Below, one piece after another: positions 23,931-33,407 of a DNA stretch of 64,000 bases. Source of the stretch: Pseudeuparius sepicola. Its lineage: Eukaryota; Arthropoda; Insecta; Coleoptera; Anthribidae. The position numbers and the translations under genes were made by a program. Each line of letters begins with the position of its first letter. Position 1 is the first letter of the stretch. Location of the stretch: NCBI GenBank assembly GCA_963920635.1, contig OY987303.1, positions 48,111,223-48,175,222 on the forward strand. Reading direction: 5' to 3'. The notes beneath the pieces are model-generated. The model searched no databases. It worked only from the letters and a program-made list of their open reading frames with translations, and was not told the origin of the DNA.

Positions 23931-24991
23931 AACTCCTGGACAAAATTAACGCAACAGATGTTGTGTTTTAAAGTTACAAAGATCGAATAAAATTCGCCAT
24001 ACCGATAAAAACTGTTCGGAAACTGCTTATTAAACGTTCGTTTCATATGCCCAGTTGCACGACGAGTATTTTAAAATTGAAAAATGAATCGACCAAAAAA
24101 TTTATCGGCAGAAGAAGCAGTAAGAGCTTTAACTTTGGTGGATGAAGGCTATTCGATGTGTCATGTTGCTAATGTGATAGGAAGACATCGTATGATGACT
24201 GTAAGTCGTATGGTTGAACGATTTAACGAGACAGGATCTTACTCTCGAAGGTCAGGTCAAGGGCGAAACCGATGTACCGATCCAAGGGATGAGCGTTTTA
24301 TTAGGCAAACTGCTCTAAGAAACAGGAATATCATTAGTACTAGGCTAAAAAGTGAGCTTAGAACTGCTCGCCATCATACAATATCGTCTCGAACAATCAG
24401 AAGACGTTTAAATGAGGCTGGTTTAAACGACAGAATAGTCGGGTAACTGGGCATATGAAACGAACGTTTAATAAGCAGTTTCTGAACAGTTTTTATCGGT
24501 ATGGCGAATTTTATTTGACCTTTGTAACTTTAAAACACAACATCTGTTGACACATCGCTTGAAATGTCAGAATAGTTCCATGGCCTACTTGAAAACTTTC
24601 AACAATGAGTGTGTTGAATAATAAAGTCTATAAAAACATGTTACGATATAAAACAGTGTATCTCCTTTAATAACAGAGATAATGAAGTAAACCAAAAAAG
24701 AAAATGTTGAAGAAAGATGGACCTACCGTCTAATGTCAACTGCTATATGTTTCCGTTGCTAGTATACTCCACAGGGTGATACGAATTTTCGGAAAAAACA
24801 TAACATTTTTGTTACACCCGGTATAAATCGAAAATGAACTTTTTATCATAAACAGCGAAAACTATGACATTGTCAAGGAACCAACCTACAATGCAAAAAA
24901 AAATCATTCAAATCGGATCATAAATTCAGGAAAAAAATAGCATCAAATAAGTGGCACATTTATGATGTTGCGTTAATTTTGTCCAGGAGTT
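23931..24991 (+). mobile_element. Tc1-like element, internally rearranged
   Basis: A 26-base inverted repeat starting AACTCCTGGACAAAATTAAC is perfect at both ends and flanked by TA on each side (23929-23930 and 24992-24993). The insertion site is proved by the opposite palindrome arm near 22405, which reads straight through the same sequence with a single TA. The element codes the N-terminal part of a transposase (24084-24446). A 110-base subterminal block from 23952 is repeated in inverted orientation at 24443-24550, just after the stop codon. The remaining 440 bases to the right end contain no catalytic domain. Non-autonomous. Confidence 0.9.
24084..24446 (+). CDS. Tc1-like transposase, N-terminal DNA-binding part only
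   Basis: A 120-codon frame with the two helix-turn-helix modules of Tc1-family transposases. The first spans about residues 5-55 (LSAEEAVRALTLVDEGYS, VANVIGRHRM, VSRMVERFNETGSYS), followed by a GQGRNRCTDPRDERFI linker with a GRPR-like basic segment. The second lies around residues 70-117 (SELRTARHHTISSRTIRRRL, NEAGL). Family members are about 340 residues long with a DDE/D catalytic domain, which is missing here: the frame stops where an inverted copy of the element's left end begins. If translated, it could bind transposon ends without cutting. The methionine at 24084 is the family-typical start. Confidence 0.8.
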   Translation: MNRPKNLSAEEAVRALTLVDEGYSMCHVANVIGRHRMMTVSRMVERFNETGSYSRRSGQGRNRCTDPRDERFIRQTALRNRNIISTRLKSELRTARHHTISSRTIRRRLNEAGLNDRIVG

Positions 24992-25151
24992 TATTTAATT
25001 TTTTCCTGCAAATACTAATCGCCCTGTATATGTGAAAATAAAAGAGAGGTTACGTGTACTGCTAACCTTATAACTTTTGTATTCAAGTTTGTTTCGTATC
25101 TCTTACGGTCCTGAGATCCAGGGGGTAGGACAAACTATTTGGAACACGCTG

Positions 25152-26042
25152 TACAGGGTGATCCAAACTCGACGCCCCAGGCCTACAGCGGGAATACGAA
25201 AACTCAAAATAAAATTTCGAAAAGGGGTTCTTAAATGGGACATACTAAGGTCAAATTTTGACCGAAAATTAGCTTTTTTGATGTTTGGGAAAATGGCCGC
25301 TGTGACGTCATCGATATTATTTTCCCAGAAACATACCAGTTTCTCTATATATTGAAAGTACTTATCATTCTCAACAACTTTTATAGAAATAAATTTTCTG
25401 TATCTTTTGTCTTTTCAAATCTACAGGGTTAAATATGTAAAAAAACATGGAATTTTTTCTAATCATTTTTCGAAATCTAGGTAGCTATGGAAACAATTGA
25501 TAGTCAGAAATTATTTAAGAGTATGTTAGGGTGCCTTGCGCACCCTTAAATTTATTCAACTGGATTATTTATTAAATTTCTGAATTGTGCTTGTTACTAA
25601 CTTGTTTGTTACAATTTTTTTTTAAATATTCCAGTTGAATAAATTTAAGGGTGCGCAAGGCACCCTAACACTCTTAAATAATTTCTGACTATCAATTGTT
25701 TCCATAGCTATCTAGATTTCGAAAAATCATTAGAAAAAATTCCATGTTTTTTTACATATTTGACCCTGTAGATTTGGAACGACAAAAGATACAGAAAATT
25801 TCTTTCTATAAAAGTTGTTGAGAATGATAAGGACTTTCAATATATAGAGAAAAACTGGTATGTTTCTGGGAAAATAATATCGATGACGTCACAGCGGCCA
25901 TTTTCCCAAACAACAAAAAAGCTAATTTTCGGTCAAAATTGGACCTTAGTATGTCCCATTTAAGAACCCCTTTTCGAAATTTTATTTTGAGTTTTCGTGT
26001 TTCCGCTGTAAGCCTGGGGCGTCGAGTTTGGATCACCCTGTA
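25152..26042. mobile_element. TACAGGGTGATCCAAACTCG palindromic transposon
   Basis: The 891-base palindrome shares its left TA with the end of the preceding element. Arms: TACAGGGTGATCCAAACTCG, GGGGTTCTTAAATGGGACAT, GGCCGCTGTGACGTCATCGA and onward. An inner motif, TACAGGGTTAAATATG, lies 270 bases in on the left and its inverse 272 bases in on the right. The central part is a further inverted pair containing TTAGGGTGCCTTGCGCACCC. The two mirrored open frames seen in the arms (25077-25355 and 25806-26045) are the same DNA read twice and not genes. Confidence 0.85.
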
Positions 26043-26274
26043 CATAATATTATTCTGAACAGATTACAATATTAATCCGGCTATCATAATGAAATGCACA
26101 AACAAAACAGTTATATACCTTTGAGCCCTCGCCGACTAGCCTAGTAAACACGCTTAGATATTTTAAACTGAAAATGCATAATGTTACTTTACCCCGGTAA
26201 ATATTTATGGTTCTCTAGTAACGCCCTAGAAAACTTCACAAAAAAGAAAATTTATTTGTAGTATTAATTTTCCC

Positions 26275-26470
26275 AGAAGAATTAACAACGGAGTACGGTG
26301 GAGGGAAAGTGTTGTGGTGTGGTAGGCTGGGAGAGTTTCAGTCCTTCGGGTATTATCGAGTCGCGAAGGGCAGAGCGTAGGTGGATGGAGCGCCATTAAT
26401 CCAAGTTAGCTTCAATATCCGTAAACAGGAAGCTGTCCTTTGGAAATACCACTTTCTTTCGTAACTTTCT
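26275..26470 (+). repeat. Dispersed repeat A, copy 2
   Basis: GAAGAATTAACAACGGAGTA, TCGGGTATTATCGAGTCGCG, AAGGGCAGAG and GTTAGCTTCAATATCCGTAA correspond in order to the copy at 35240-35550. Non-coding. The right part ends just before the small palindrome at 26478. Confidence 0.6.
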
Positions 26471-26477
26471 CCCTAAT

Positions 26478-26671
26478 TACAGTGTGGATACAAATTGTGG
26501 AATATTGCTTATATTTCTTAAAATATTCCTCATATCACAAACATGTTTTAATAAAAATGTTAGGGGAAATTATTATTATATATTATTACTACTAAAAAGG
26601 AAATAATTTCCCCTAACACTTTTATTAAAACGTGTTTTTATCAATATTGCACAATTTGTATCCACACTGTA
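26478..26671. mobile_element. 194-bp palindromic MITE, TACAGTGTGGATACAAATTG
   Basis: The ends TACAGTGTGGATACAAATTG and CAATTTGTATCCACACTGTA are exact inverses. The inner arms (TGTTTTAATAAAA-TGTTAGGGGAAAT) mirror around an ATTATTATATATTATT centre. TA-bordered, with no coding capacity. It is an example of a simple one-shell palindrome with a TA-rich middle. Confidence 0.85.
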
Positions 26672-27489
26672 TATAGGGCGTAAGTAAAATGCTTGGCCTT
26701 ATTTTAATAGCGAATTCTACTTCACAAATTGACAATGTGTACGAAAACGCTTCGTTTGAAATTTGATGAAAAATATGGAATATTTTAATTTGCAGTAAAA
26801 CGGCATGAGCGATTTTGTTAAAATTTGAAATTTGGTTTCACACAGACAGGTATATGTACAGGGTGGGCCAAATTGGACACTTTTAAAGGGAAACTCCGAT
26901 TTTTAAAGGTGATAGACGAAAACTGATATCGGTGTCTGAGGCTCATTTTTTATGATAAACTTAATGGCGAAAACCGCAAATCGATATCTGTCACCATTTT
27001 TGAGCTACAGGGCGTTTTTTGAAAATGTGAGTATTCGAAAAGTGACCTAACTTTTTTCGGGTTGAAAATTTTGTGTTTGTGTAAAAACACTCCTAAAGCA
27101 CTTCTTTACGTAAAATCCAACGATGTAAATATCATTATTTTCGAATCAGTACTTTAAGAGTTATTGATAAAAAAAATCATTTTTTTAAACAGAACACCAT
27201 ATATATTTTTTCATATTCTAGTAGAGATTGAAATTACCATTCCAAAAATATATAACACTTAATGTTTTGCTCAAGTAATTTTCTTTAAATTTATAGCTTT
27301 TATGTTTTCACGTGTAATTTGAAGCGAGCACTTTCAACAAGTAGGCGTTGGACGAAACTAGCAGCTGTCAAATTTTAATTGAAGTATCTTGTTTACAAAT
27401 AAAAGCCACAACATTATAACAATTTAAAATATATCGAAAATAAATATTAGGTACGTAACTAAAAAAAAACGAAACAACCACAAAAGAAC

Positions 27490-28110
27490 AACAAATAAGA
27501 ACGAACTATTTCTTCATAGAGATGTTCGAAATGTTGACCGTTTTCTTCTATGCTCAAACGGCATCTTTTCTGAACATTTCGAGTCGAATTAATTAATTCA
27601 TCTCTGGTGTTCGTCGGCAATTTAAAAAAATACCGTTGGGCTATGAGAGTGCCTTCATAAATATACGGACCGATACTTCTACCCCTAAAAATACCAGCCT
27701 ATATACACTAAATCCAAATAGCCCTTGATTTTTCTTCTCCACAACTAAATGAGGATTTTGTTGTGACCAAGTATAATAATTATAACGGTTGAAAGTACCA
27801 TCACTGCATATATAACCTTCGTCTGTCCAAATACAATTTAATGAAAAATCGCGCACTTCGTTGTCCAGAAACCATGACAAAAATCCATGCGCCGTTCAAA
27901 ATCTCCGGGCCTAAGGTGATGAACTTTTCTGGTCCTGTATGGTTTGAATTTGTGCTTTTTTAAAACCCGCCTTGGTATTCCAGCTGATATATTTAACTTT
28001 CGCGTCGAAGTTTTAATATTGTTTGCAAAGAGTTATCCTAAAACTACTATTTCTTCCAACTCCCTGTCTCTATTTGATACATACTCTTTCGGCATTTTCT
28101 TTTCAAATTG
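27490..28110 (-). pseudogene. Mariner/Tc1-like transposase, internally deleted
   Basis: The reverse strand shows the usual order of a Tc1/mariner-type transposase in several frames. Near 28080 it starts with a MPKEYVSNRD-like N-terminus. It then reads SAGIPRRVLKKHKFKPYRTR and VHHLRPGDFERRMDFC (about 27990-27880), followed by the first catalytic aspartate block CIWTDEGYICSDGTFNR-N and a WSQQNPH block (27840-27740). A C-terminal LP-NTRDELI and GQHFEHL tail follows near 27620-27520. The segment with the second and third catalytic acids is missing between about 27640 and 27620. With further frameshifts the copy is dead. It is a plausible relative of the enzyme that mobilised the TACAGGGTG palindromes, which is inference. 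Confidence 0.75.
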
Positions 28111-28350
28111 ACCAGTGTTAATTAAGTTGTGTCTTAATCTTAATATATATAAAAATATTTCTAAAAGGTTGCCGCCTCTCTGGATACCTCTCGTATGTAC
28201 AAATTGCTTGTTGCCTCAGCATTTTCACCGGTTTGTATAAAACAGACCACCATATCCCATTTTTCATAATTTTTTAATTTCATTGTGTAGAATTGAAGAA
28301 GAAGAATTAATTGAACAGTATTAGCAGCGTTTTTATTGCCTAAACAACTC

Positions 28351-28625
28351 TGTTAGGGAATGTATACTATACCTATCCACCAGAAGGAACATACACTACA
28401 CCGGCTAGTTAGTTTTTATGAGATGAGTGTAATAGCTATTAGGATGATATAATCATTTTGTTCGTTTGTGAGTCAGTTGGTGATGTATACTTGAAGGGAA
28501 TACAAGTTGTTGTTCTACGAACCTCTGGAGATATTATTTTATTCACAAAGACCCCAACAACTCAGAAGTGGGATTTATACAGATAGTGCCCAAATTCGTA
28601 CGATTTTTTTTCTCTCTCTCTCGCC
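28351..28625 (+). mobile_element. Probable gypsy 5' LTR and leader
   Basis: The stretch starts TGTTAGGGAATG, a typical LTR-like TG start, and passes ATTTTATTCACA near 28546. It continues with CAACTCAGAAGTGGGATTT before the gag start at 28626; an AGAAGTGGGAT leader is common in Mag/Mdg1-like insect gypsy elements. No second LTR is present for comparison, so the boundaries are estimates. Confidence 0.4.
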
Positions 28626-30378
28626 ATGCCAAAAAGGAAGCGAAAAGTATCAACTTCAAGCTCATCAACTTCGTCAACTAGTACCAGTTCATCAAGTAGC
28701 AGCTCCCGCTCCGCTTGTAGTGATAGAAGAAGGCGTTCTAAAAGAAAGGCAAAATATAGAAAAAGAAAGAACCGTGAGTCGAAACAAAAACAAAAGGACC
28801 TGAAGTTAATCGAGATTGGGGTAAGTACGGCTATGAACTCATTGCGTGAACGAACATCTGCCCATAATCTGATCAATTTAGTGCCCCAGTTCGATCCCAA
28901 AAGGGACAATGTACAAGATTGGCTTAAAATATTGGACGAACATGCTAATTGCTATAAGTGGGATGATAATACCATTAAATTTCAGGCGTTAAATAAACTA
29001 ATAGGTACAGCAAATAGTTGGTACAAAAATTTTATAAAAACTGAAATAGGTTGGGCAAATTTCACTTGGCAAAAATGGAAACATATCCTGCAATCAACTT
29101 TTACGTCACAAAAAAACACTTATGAGCTATTTATGGGCATAGCATACCATAAGCCAGTGCCAGGAGAATCCCTTTATTCTTTCCATTTCGACCATCTCGC
29201 AAAAATTGATGAATTAAAAGTTAATTTTTCAGAAACCGATAAAGTTTCCTTGATAACGGGGGCGATAAATGATGTAACTGTTACATCGTCTGTAAAAGCA
29301 GCAAACATGACTACACTAAGTGTTTTGGCAAATTATTTAAGAGATAGGACATATGAAATTCCGGGTACTAGCAAATCTACAAATTTATATTATTACAATA
29401 AAAATGCAAAATATAATAAAAATAATCTAGATAACAAGATTGTTGAACAAAAGAACAACCAACCAGGAAAAAGTAAAATAGTAACTTGTTTTTGCTGTGG
29501 ATCAATGGATCATAAAAAAGCAATGTGTAGATTTCATAATTCTCAGTGTACATTTTGCGGCATAAAAGACCATACAGAAAATATATGTAGAAAGAAAAGG
29601 TACAGCAACATAAACATTTTAAAAAAAGAAAAAACAGAGAAAAAAATAAACATTATTCAAAGTAAGAACTACAAAAACAAATTTATCTTCAATATTGGTA
29701 TAAATGGTTGTAAAACTGTGGCTTTTGTCGATTTTGGCAGTGACTGCTCTATTTTACGGCACAGCAAAGCTACAGAAATGAATCTAAATGTTATGTCATT
29801 AGAAAAACCGGTGGTGATATCCGGATTTCTAGATAAAAGTACCGAAACATCAAAAGAAGTTTCCGCCTCAATTACTATAGGAGAAATAACATTACCATGT
29901 GTTCTTTATGTTCTTCCAGATAATAATATAAATTTTGACTGTATTATCGGACGAAATTTTACTGAAAATAAAGCCATAAATTATTTTAGGGTGGGGGAGA
30001 CACTTTCATTCGTTTATTCAAAGAACCATCCATCTGTGTATCGGATAACTGACTCGGGTAATGCAGACGTAACTACTATGGTCGATGTTTTGTTAAACAA
30101 TTATAAAGACTGTATTTCTACGTCTTCATTTAAGAGCTTGAGTAAAATTGATTGTGTATCTATGAAGATAGAAGTAACAAGTAACAGACCGGTTGCACGT
30201 AATCCGTACAGAATGGCCGAAGCGGAAAAGATCACGCTTAATAAAATAATTGACGAGCTTCTAGACGCAGGAATTATAAGAGAAAGTTTTTCACCATATG
30301 CAAGCCCTGTTTTATTAGTTAACAAGAGAAATAATGAGAAACGGCTATGCGTTGATTATAGAGCCCTTAACACTATAG
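28626..30378 (+). pseudogene. Ty3/gypsy-like gag, protease and start of reverse transcriptase
   Basis: A long plus frame of about 590 codons. Residues 1-60 are Ser- and Arg/Lys-rich. A capsid-like part follows (about 75-250: FDPKRDNVQDWLKILDE, then NSWYKNF). There are two CCHC zinc knuckles (C288-C291-H296-C301 and C308-C311-H316-C321). The aspartic protease site around 366-373 reads VDFGSDCS, where D-T/S-G is normal, so the catalytic triplet is altered. The first RT blocks lie from about residue 518 (NPYRMAEAEK, SPYASPVLLVNKR, LCVDYRALN). A one-base insertion near 30378 breaks the frame inside RT, and the remainder continues in the next frame. The family is clear; the copy is damaged. Confidence 0.85.
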
Positions 30379-31186
30379 GTGAAAGAGAAATACCCTATTC
30401 CCAGAATAGAGGATCTCATTGATAAATTGGGTGGAAGTAAATATTTCACAAGTTTAGATTTTAAATCAGGATATCACCAAATAGTCATGCACCCGGACTC
30501 GATAGACAAAACGGCATTTATAACACCCACTGGTCATTATGAATACACAAGAATGCCGTTTGGTTTATCAAACGCTCCCGCGGTATTCCAGAGAGCTATA
30601 AATAAAATATTCGAAGAAATTAAATCAAATAATATTCTTGTCTGCCTTGATGATGTTCTGATTACTTCCAAAACACAAAAAGAAGGGTTACAAATTTTAG
30701 AAGAAGTCTTTAAACTATTAAGAAAACATCACGTAACCATAAACCGATCAAAATGTTCGTTTCTCGAAACTGAAATTTCCCTTTTGGGTTATCGTATAAC
30801 ACGTGAAGGTGTCACTCCCGACCAACGTAAAATAGATGCTGTACAAAATTTCCCACAACCTAAAAATATTCACCAGCTACGTCAATTTATTGGTCTAATA
30901 AGTTACTTTAGAAAATTTATAAATAAATTTGCACAAAAATGTAGTCTTTTAACAAAATTATTAAAAAAAGATGCTGCTTGGAAGTGGACACACGAACATA
31001 GTGAAGTAATGAATTATTTCAAAAGTGTTCTAATTAATAAGCCAATATTAGTCATCTTCGATTCTCAATTAAAAACGATCGTGTACACGGACGCAAGCCG
31101 TGACGGGATAGGTTGCATTATTGTACAAGTAACAGAAAAGGGCGAACAACCAGTGGCGTACTTTAGCAGACAAACTACGGGTTACG
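30379..31186 (+). pseudogene. Ty3/gypsy-like reverse transcriptase and partial RNase H
   Basis: Continues the pol frame after the frameshift with YPIPRIEDLID, SLDFKSGYHQI, MPFGLSNAPAVFQ and the catalytic block, here CLDDVLI (residues 89-92) instead of the usual Y-x-D-D. Tether and connection blocks follow (LGYRITREGVTPD, LRQFIGLISYFRKFI). The RNase H start is YTDASRDGIGC (from about residue 236) and PVAYFSRQ. The frame then enters the mariner terminal repeat at about 31190, so the rest of RNase H and the integrase are absent. It was probably inactive before or after this truncation because the YLDD tyrosine is replaced. Confidence 0.85.
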
Positions 31187-31283
31187 AAAAAAGTGTCCAA
31201 TTTGGCCCACCCTGTACATGCAATATATTTTGTACCGACAGGGACGCCGCATAGAGGTATACTTGGTAATTTTTCTTTCAATG

Positions 31284-32220
31284 TACAGTGTGACCCATTT
31301 GTTTTGGGGTCAGTCTGTAAAAAGTGTATCAATCGTGCGATTTGGCTGATTTTTTTTTTTAAATTGTAGAGCTCGATGAACTGCACATTTTGAACAAAAA
31401 TTGCCTGGTTCGCATAAAATCCAAAGCCTACTATGACCGTTTTTATGAGCAAAATTTTAAGAAACCATATTAGCGTTTTTTTTTGAAAAAATCTGTGTGC
31501 GCCAATGGATTGAGCACCCCTCGAAATGGGTATGTACAAAATTTCATCAAAATATTTCAAGTAGTAACGATTTTGTAGAAAAATTAAAAATGCAGCCAAG
31601 GTACGTCTTTATTTTCAAAAATTCAAAGTTGGCCATGGAAAATAATTGAATTGTAATAATACAACCTTATGCTTATAAACACAAAACATAAAAACAATTA
31701 AAATTATAAAATTTTCGTTGTCGCCCACGAGTCGAACAATTTCTATTTTGTCTCTTATGCTTAAATATTCCATAATTATGATAATTAATTGTATTGAGCA
31801 CAAACAATTTCTGAACTCAATTTAGACAGTTTGACACTTAATAAAAGTAAACAATTCAATTATTTTCCATGGCCAACTTTGAATTTTTGAAAATAAAGAC
31901 GTACCTTGGCTGCATTTTTAATTTTTCTACAAAATCGTTATTACTTGAAATATTTTGATGAAATTTTGTACATACCCATTTCGAGGGGTGCTCAATCCAT
32001 TGGCGCACACAGATTTTTTCAAAAAAAAACGCTAATATGGTTTCTTAAAATTTTGCTCATAAAAACGGTCATAGTAGGCTTTGGATTTTATGCGAACCAG
32101 GCAATTTTTGTTCAAAATGTGCAGTTCATCGAGCTCTACAATTAAAAAAAAAAATCAGCCAAATCGCACGATTGATACACTTTTTACAGACTGACCCCAA
32201 AACAAATGGGTCACACTGTA
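31284..32220. mobile_element. TACAGTGTGACCCATTTGTT long-arm palindrome, apparently young
   Basis: Arms of 370 and 369 bases (31284-31653 and 31852-32220) appear identical except for one base in a T/A run. Even the 79-codon open frame in the right arm is repeated exactly in the left. A 198-base AT-rich loop separates them. The ends are TACAGTGTGACCCATTTGTT and its complement, with TA borders. Such arm identity suggests recent origin or gene conversion between arms. No transposase. Confidence 0.85.
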
Positions 32221-33189
32221 TATCAAATTTGGCTCATGACTAAGATAGAGTACTCAAAGCTTTACAAAAATTTCACAGGATTTTCCGTCGGTTTCGTTGA
32301 TTCGACAGCTGTCCCGTTTGTCGAAAGTGGTTAATCGGGAATTTGTCTTAGATCTCCGATTTTCGGTCCTTTTTGATACCGGAGGAAATTACTAGATGCA
32401 ATTAAGAGACTTACCACCTCCTTCGATTTTTAGAACGGCTCTATTGGAGGTTGTCGAAAGACTTTTGCTGAAAAAGCCGCCAATGTCCATGGACAGGGTC
32501 CCAAGATATTCCTCTTTCAGGCAATCTAAGGCCGGATTTACTGTTTTTCGCACTGTAACTGGCAATGTCGCGTAATAAGATGATAGATTTGCCGTCACTT
32601 ACGCTTTTAAGGTTATCGCTGGCTTTCAAATCGCGAGAGAGGGGAGGGGTAATTGCAACTTTGTCAGTTGCGACCGCACGTATATTGGAACAATTTCAAG
32701 GGCCGCGCCTGTAAAAACTATTTAACTGTCCTGTGAAATAATTACTTTTGTTAAGTCGATAATCGATATTAACCGTTAATTAATCAACGCGCACTCAACT
32801 GACAGTAGTAAAAGGCCCCGGGACTATGGGACCTACCCGTGGTGGCAGCAACTTGTTTATTTATTGAGATACAAACAAGTGAAATGCGATAACTAATTAT
32901 AAAGGAATCGTACTGTAAATATTAAATTATTATTTTTAATAAAGAATATGTTTTTTAGTTTTTATTAAAAATAATTTACTGGTCTAGTTTTATCAAAGTC
33001 AAAACTGGCCAAATTTACGTCAGTTGCTCACTATAGCAACACAAAATATTAATTAATTAATATTACGAAATTGTCGATTTTGAGTTTTCAAACTTTTTTC
33101 TAAAAGTTAGAGATCTTTAAAAAAATGGAAAAATTGAAAAACCTCATTGAAGGAAAATTAGTTTGTAATTTCAATGTTCGAGAAAGAAT
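32221..33189. other. Intergenic stretch with one short shared repeat
   Basis: A 40-base block at 32537-32577 (TTTACTGTTTTTCGCACTGT, then AACTG-CAATGT-GCGTAA) recurs at 35031-35071. An inverted pair, ATTATTTTTAATAAA near 32930 and TTTATTAAAAATAAT near 32962, could fold. No gene recognised. Confidence 0.45.
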
Positions 33190-33340
33190 AATTAAAGGGA
33201 TAACGGTCCAGTTGTTGATGACTGGAAGGATGTACTTCCCCAGGATGTTATCGTATCGTAAAGGCGAGTGTAGATGTGTGGAGGGCCAGGAATATAGGTC
33301 GGTCTCGATAGCTACAAAAACGAAATTGTTCATAAAACCT
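33190..33340 (+). repeat. Dispersed repeat A, copy 3
   Basis: Contains GTTGTTGATGACTGGAAGG, TGTTATCGTATCGTAAAGGC and GGGCCAGGAATATAGGTCGG, matching the order in the 35240-35550 copy. It lacks the upstream half. Confidence 0.55.
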
Positions 33341-33407
33341 TATCTTTTCCTAGCTAGGAGATTGGTCTTCCATATACGCACATGCGTGCGATAGAAAAAA
33401 TATATCA

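Larger units (their letters stand above)
22240..25153. mobile_element. Four-shell nested palindromic transposon with a Tc1 insertion
   Basis: Outer ends TACAGCGTGTCCCAAATAAT (22240) and its complement (25153). The second motif, TACAGGGCGATTCGTATTTG, lies 126 bases in on the left and 125 on the right. The third, TACAGGGTGTTCATATAACA, lies a further 297 bases in on the left and 296 on the right once the Tc1 insertion is discounted. The fourth, TACAGCTTGTCAC, lies 285 and 305 bases further. Arm similarity is evident across all shells. The centre holds a 63-base tandem duplication. No transposase of its own. Confidence 0.8.
26857..31216. mobile_element. Mariner-like element carrying a truncated Ty3/gypsy retroelement
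   Basis: The left end TACAGGGTGGGCCAAATTGG and the right end CCAATTTGGCCCACCCTGTA are exact inverses (26 bases in all, to GGACACTT), with TA at both borders. Between them are a minus-strand mariner-like transposase relic (27490-28110) and a plus-strand gypsy gag-pol relic (28351-31186). A secondary TACAGGGCGTTTTTTGAAAA motif lies 149 bases inside the left end. The gypsy reading frame runs directly into the right terminal repeat, so the retroelement has no 3' portion or 3' LTR. Either the gypsy copy inserted and then lost its 3' half up to the terminal repeat, or the transposon captured it. Confidence 0.75.

Noticed and set aside
25077..25355. Open frame of 92 codons, mirrored by one at 25806-26045
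   Set aside because: The two frames encode nearly the same peptide because they are the two arms of one palindrome. There is no domain and no gene context.
30101..30325. Minus-strand frame of 74 codons
   Set aside because: Antisense shadow of the gypsy reverse transcriptase.
31906..32145. 79-codon frame repeated exactly on the minus strand at 31069-31599
   Set aside because: It lies in the palindrome arms of 31284-32220, so the identity is structural and not evidence of a conserved gene.
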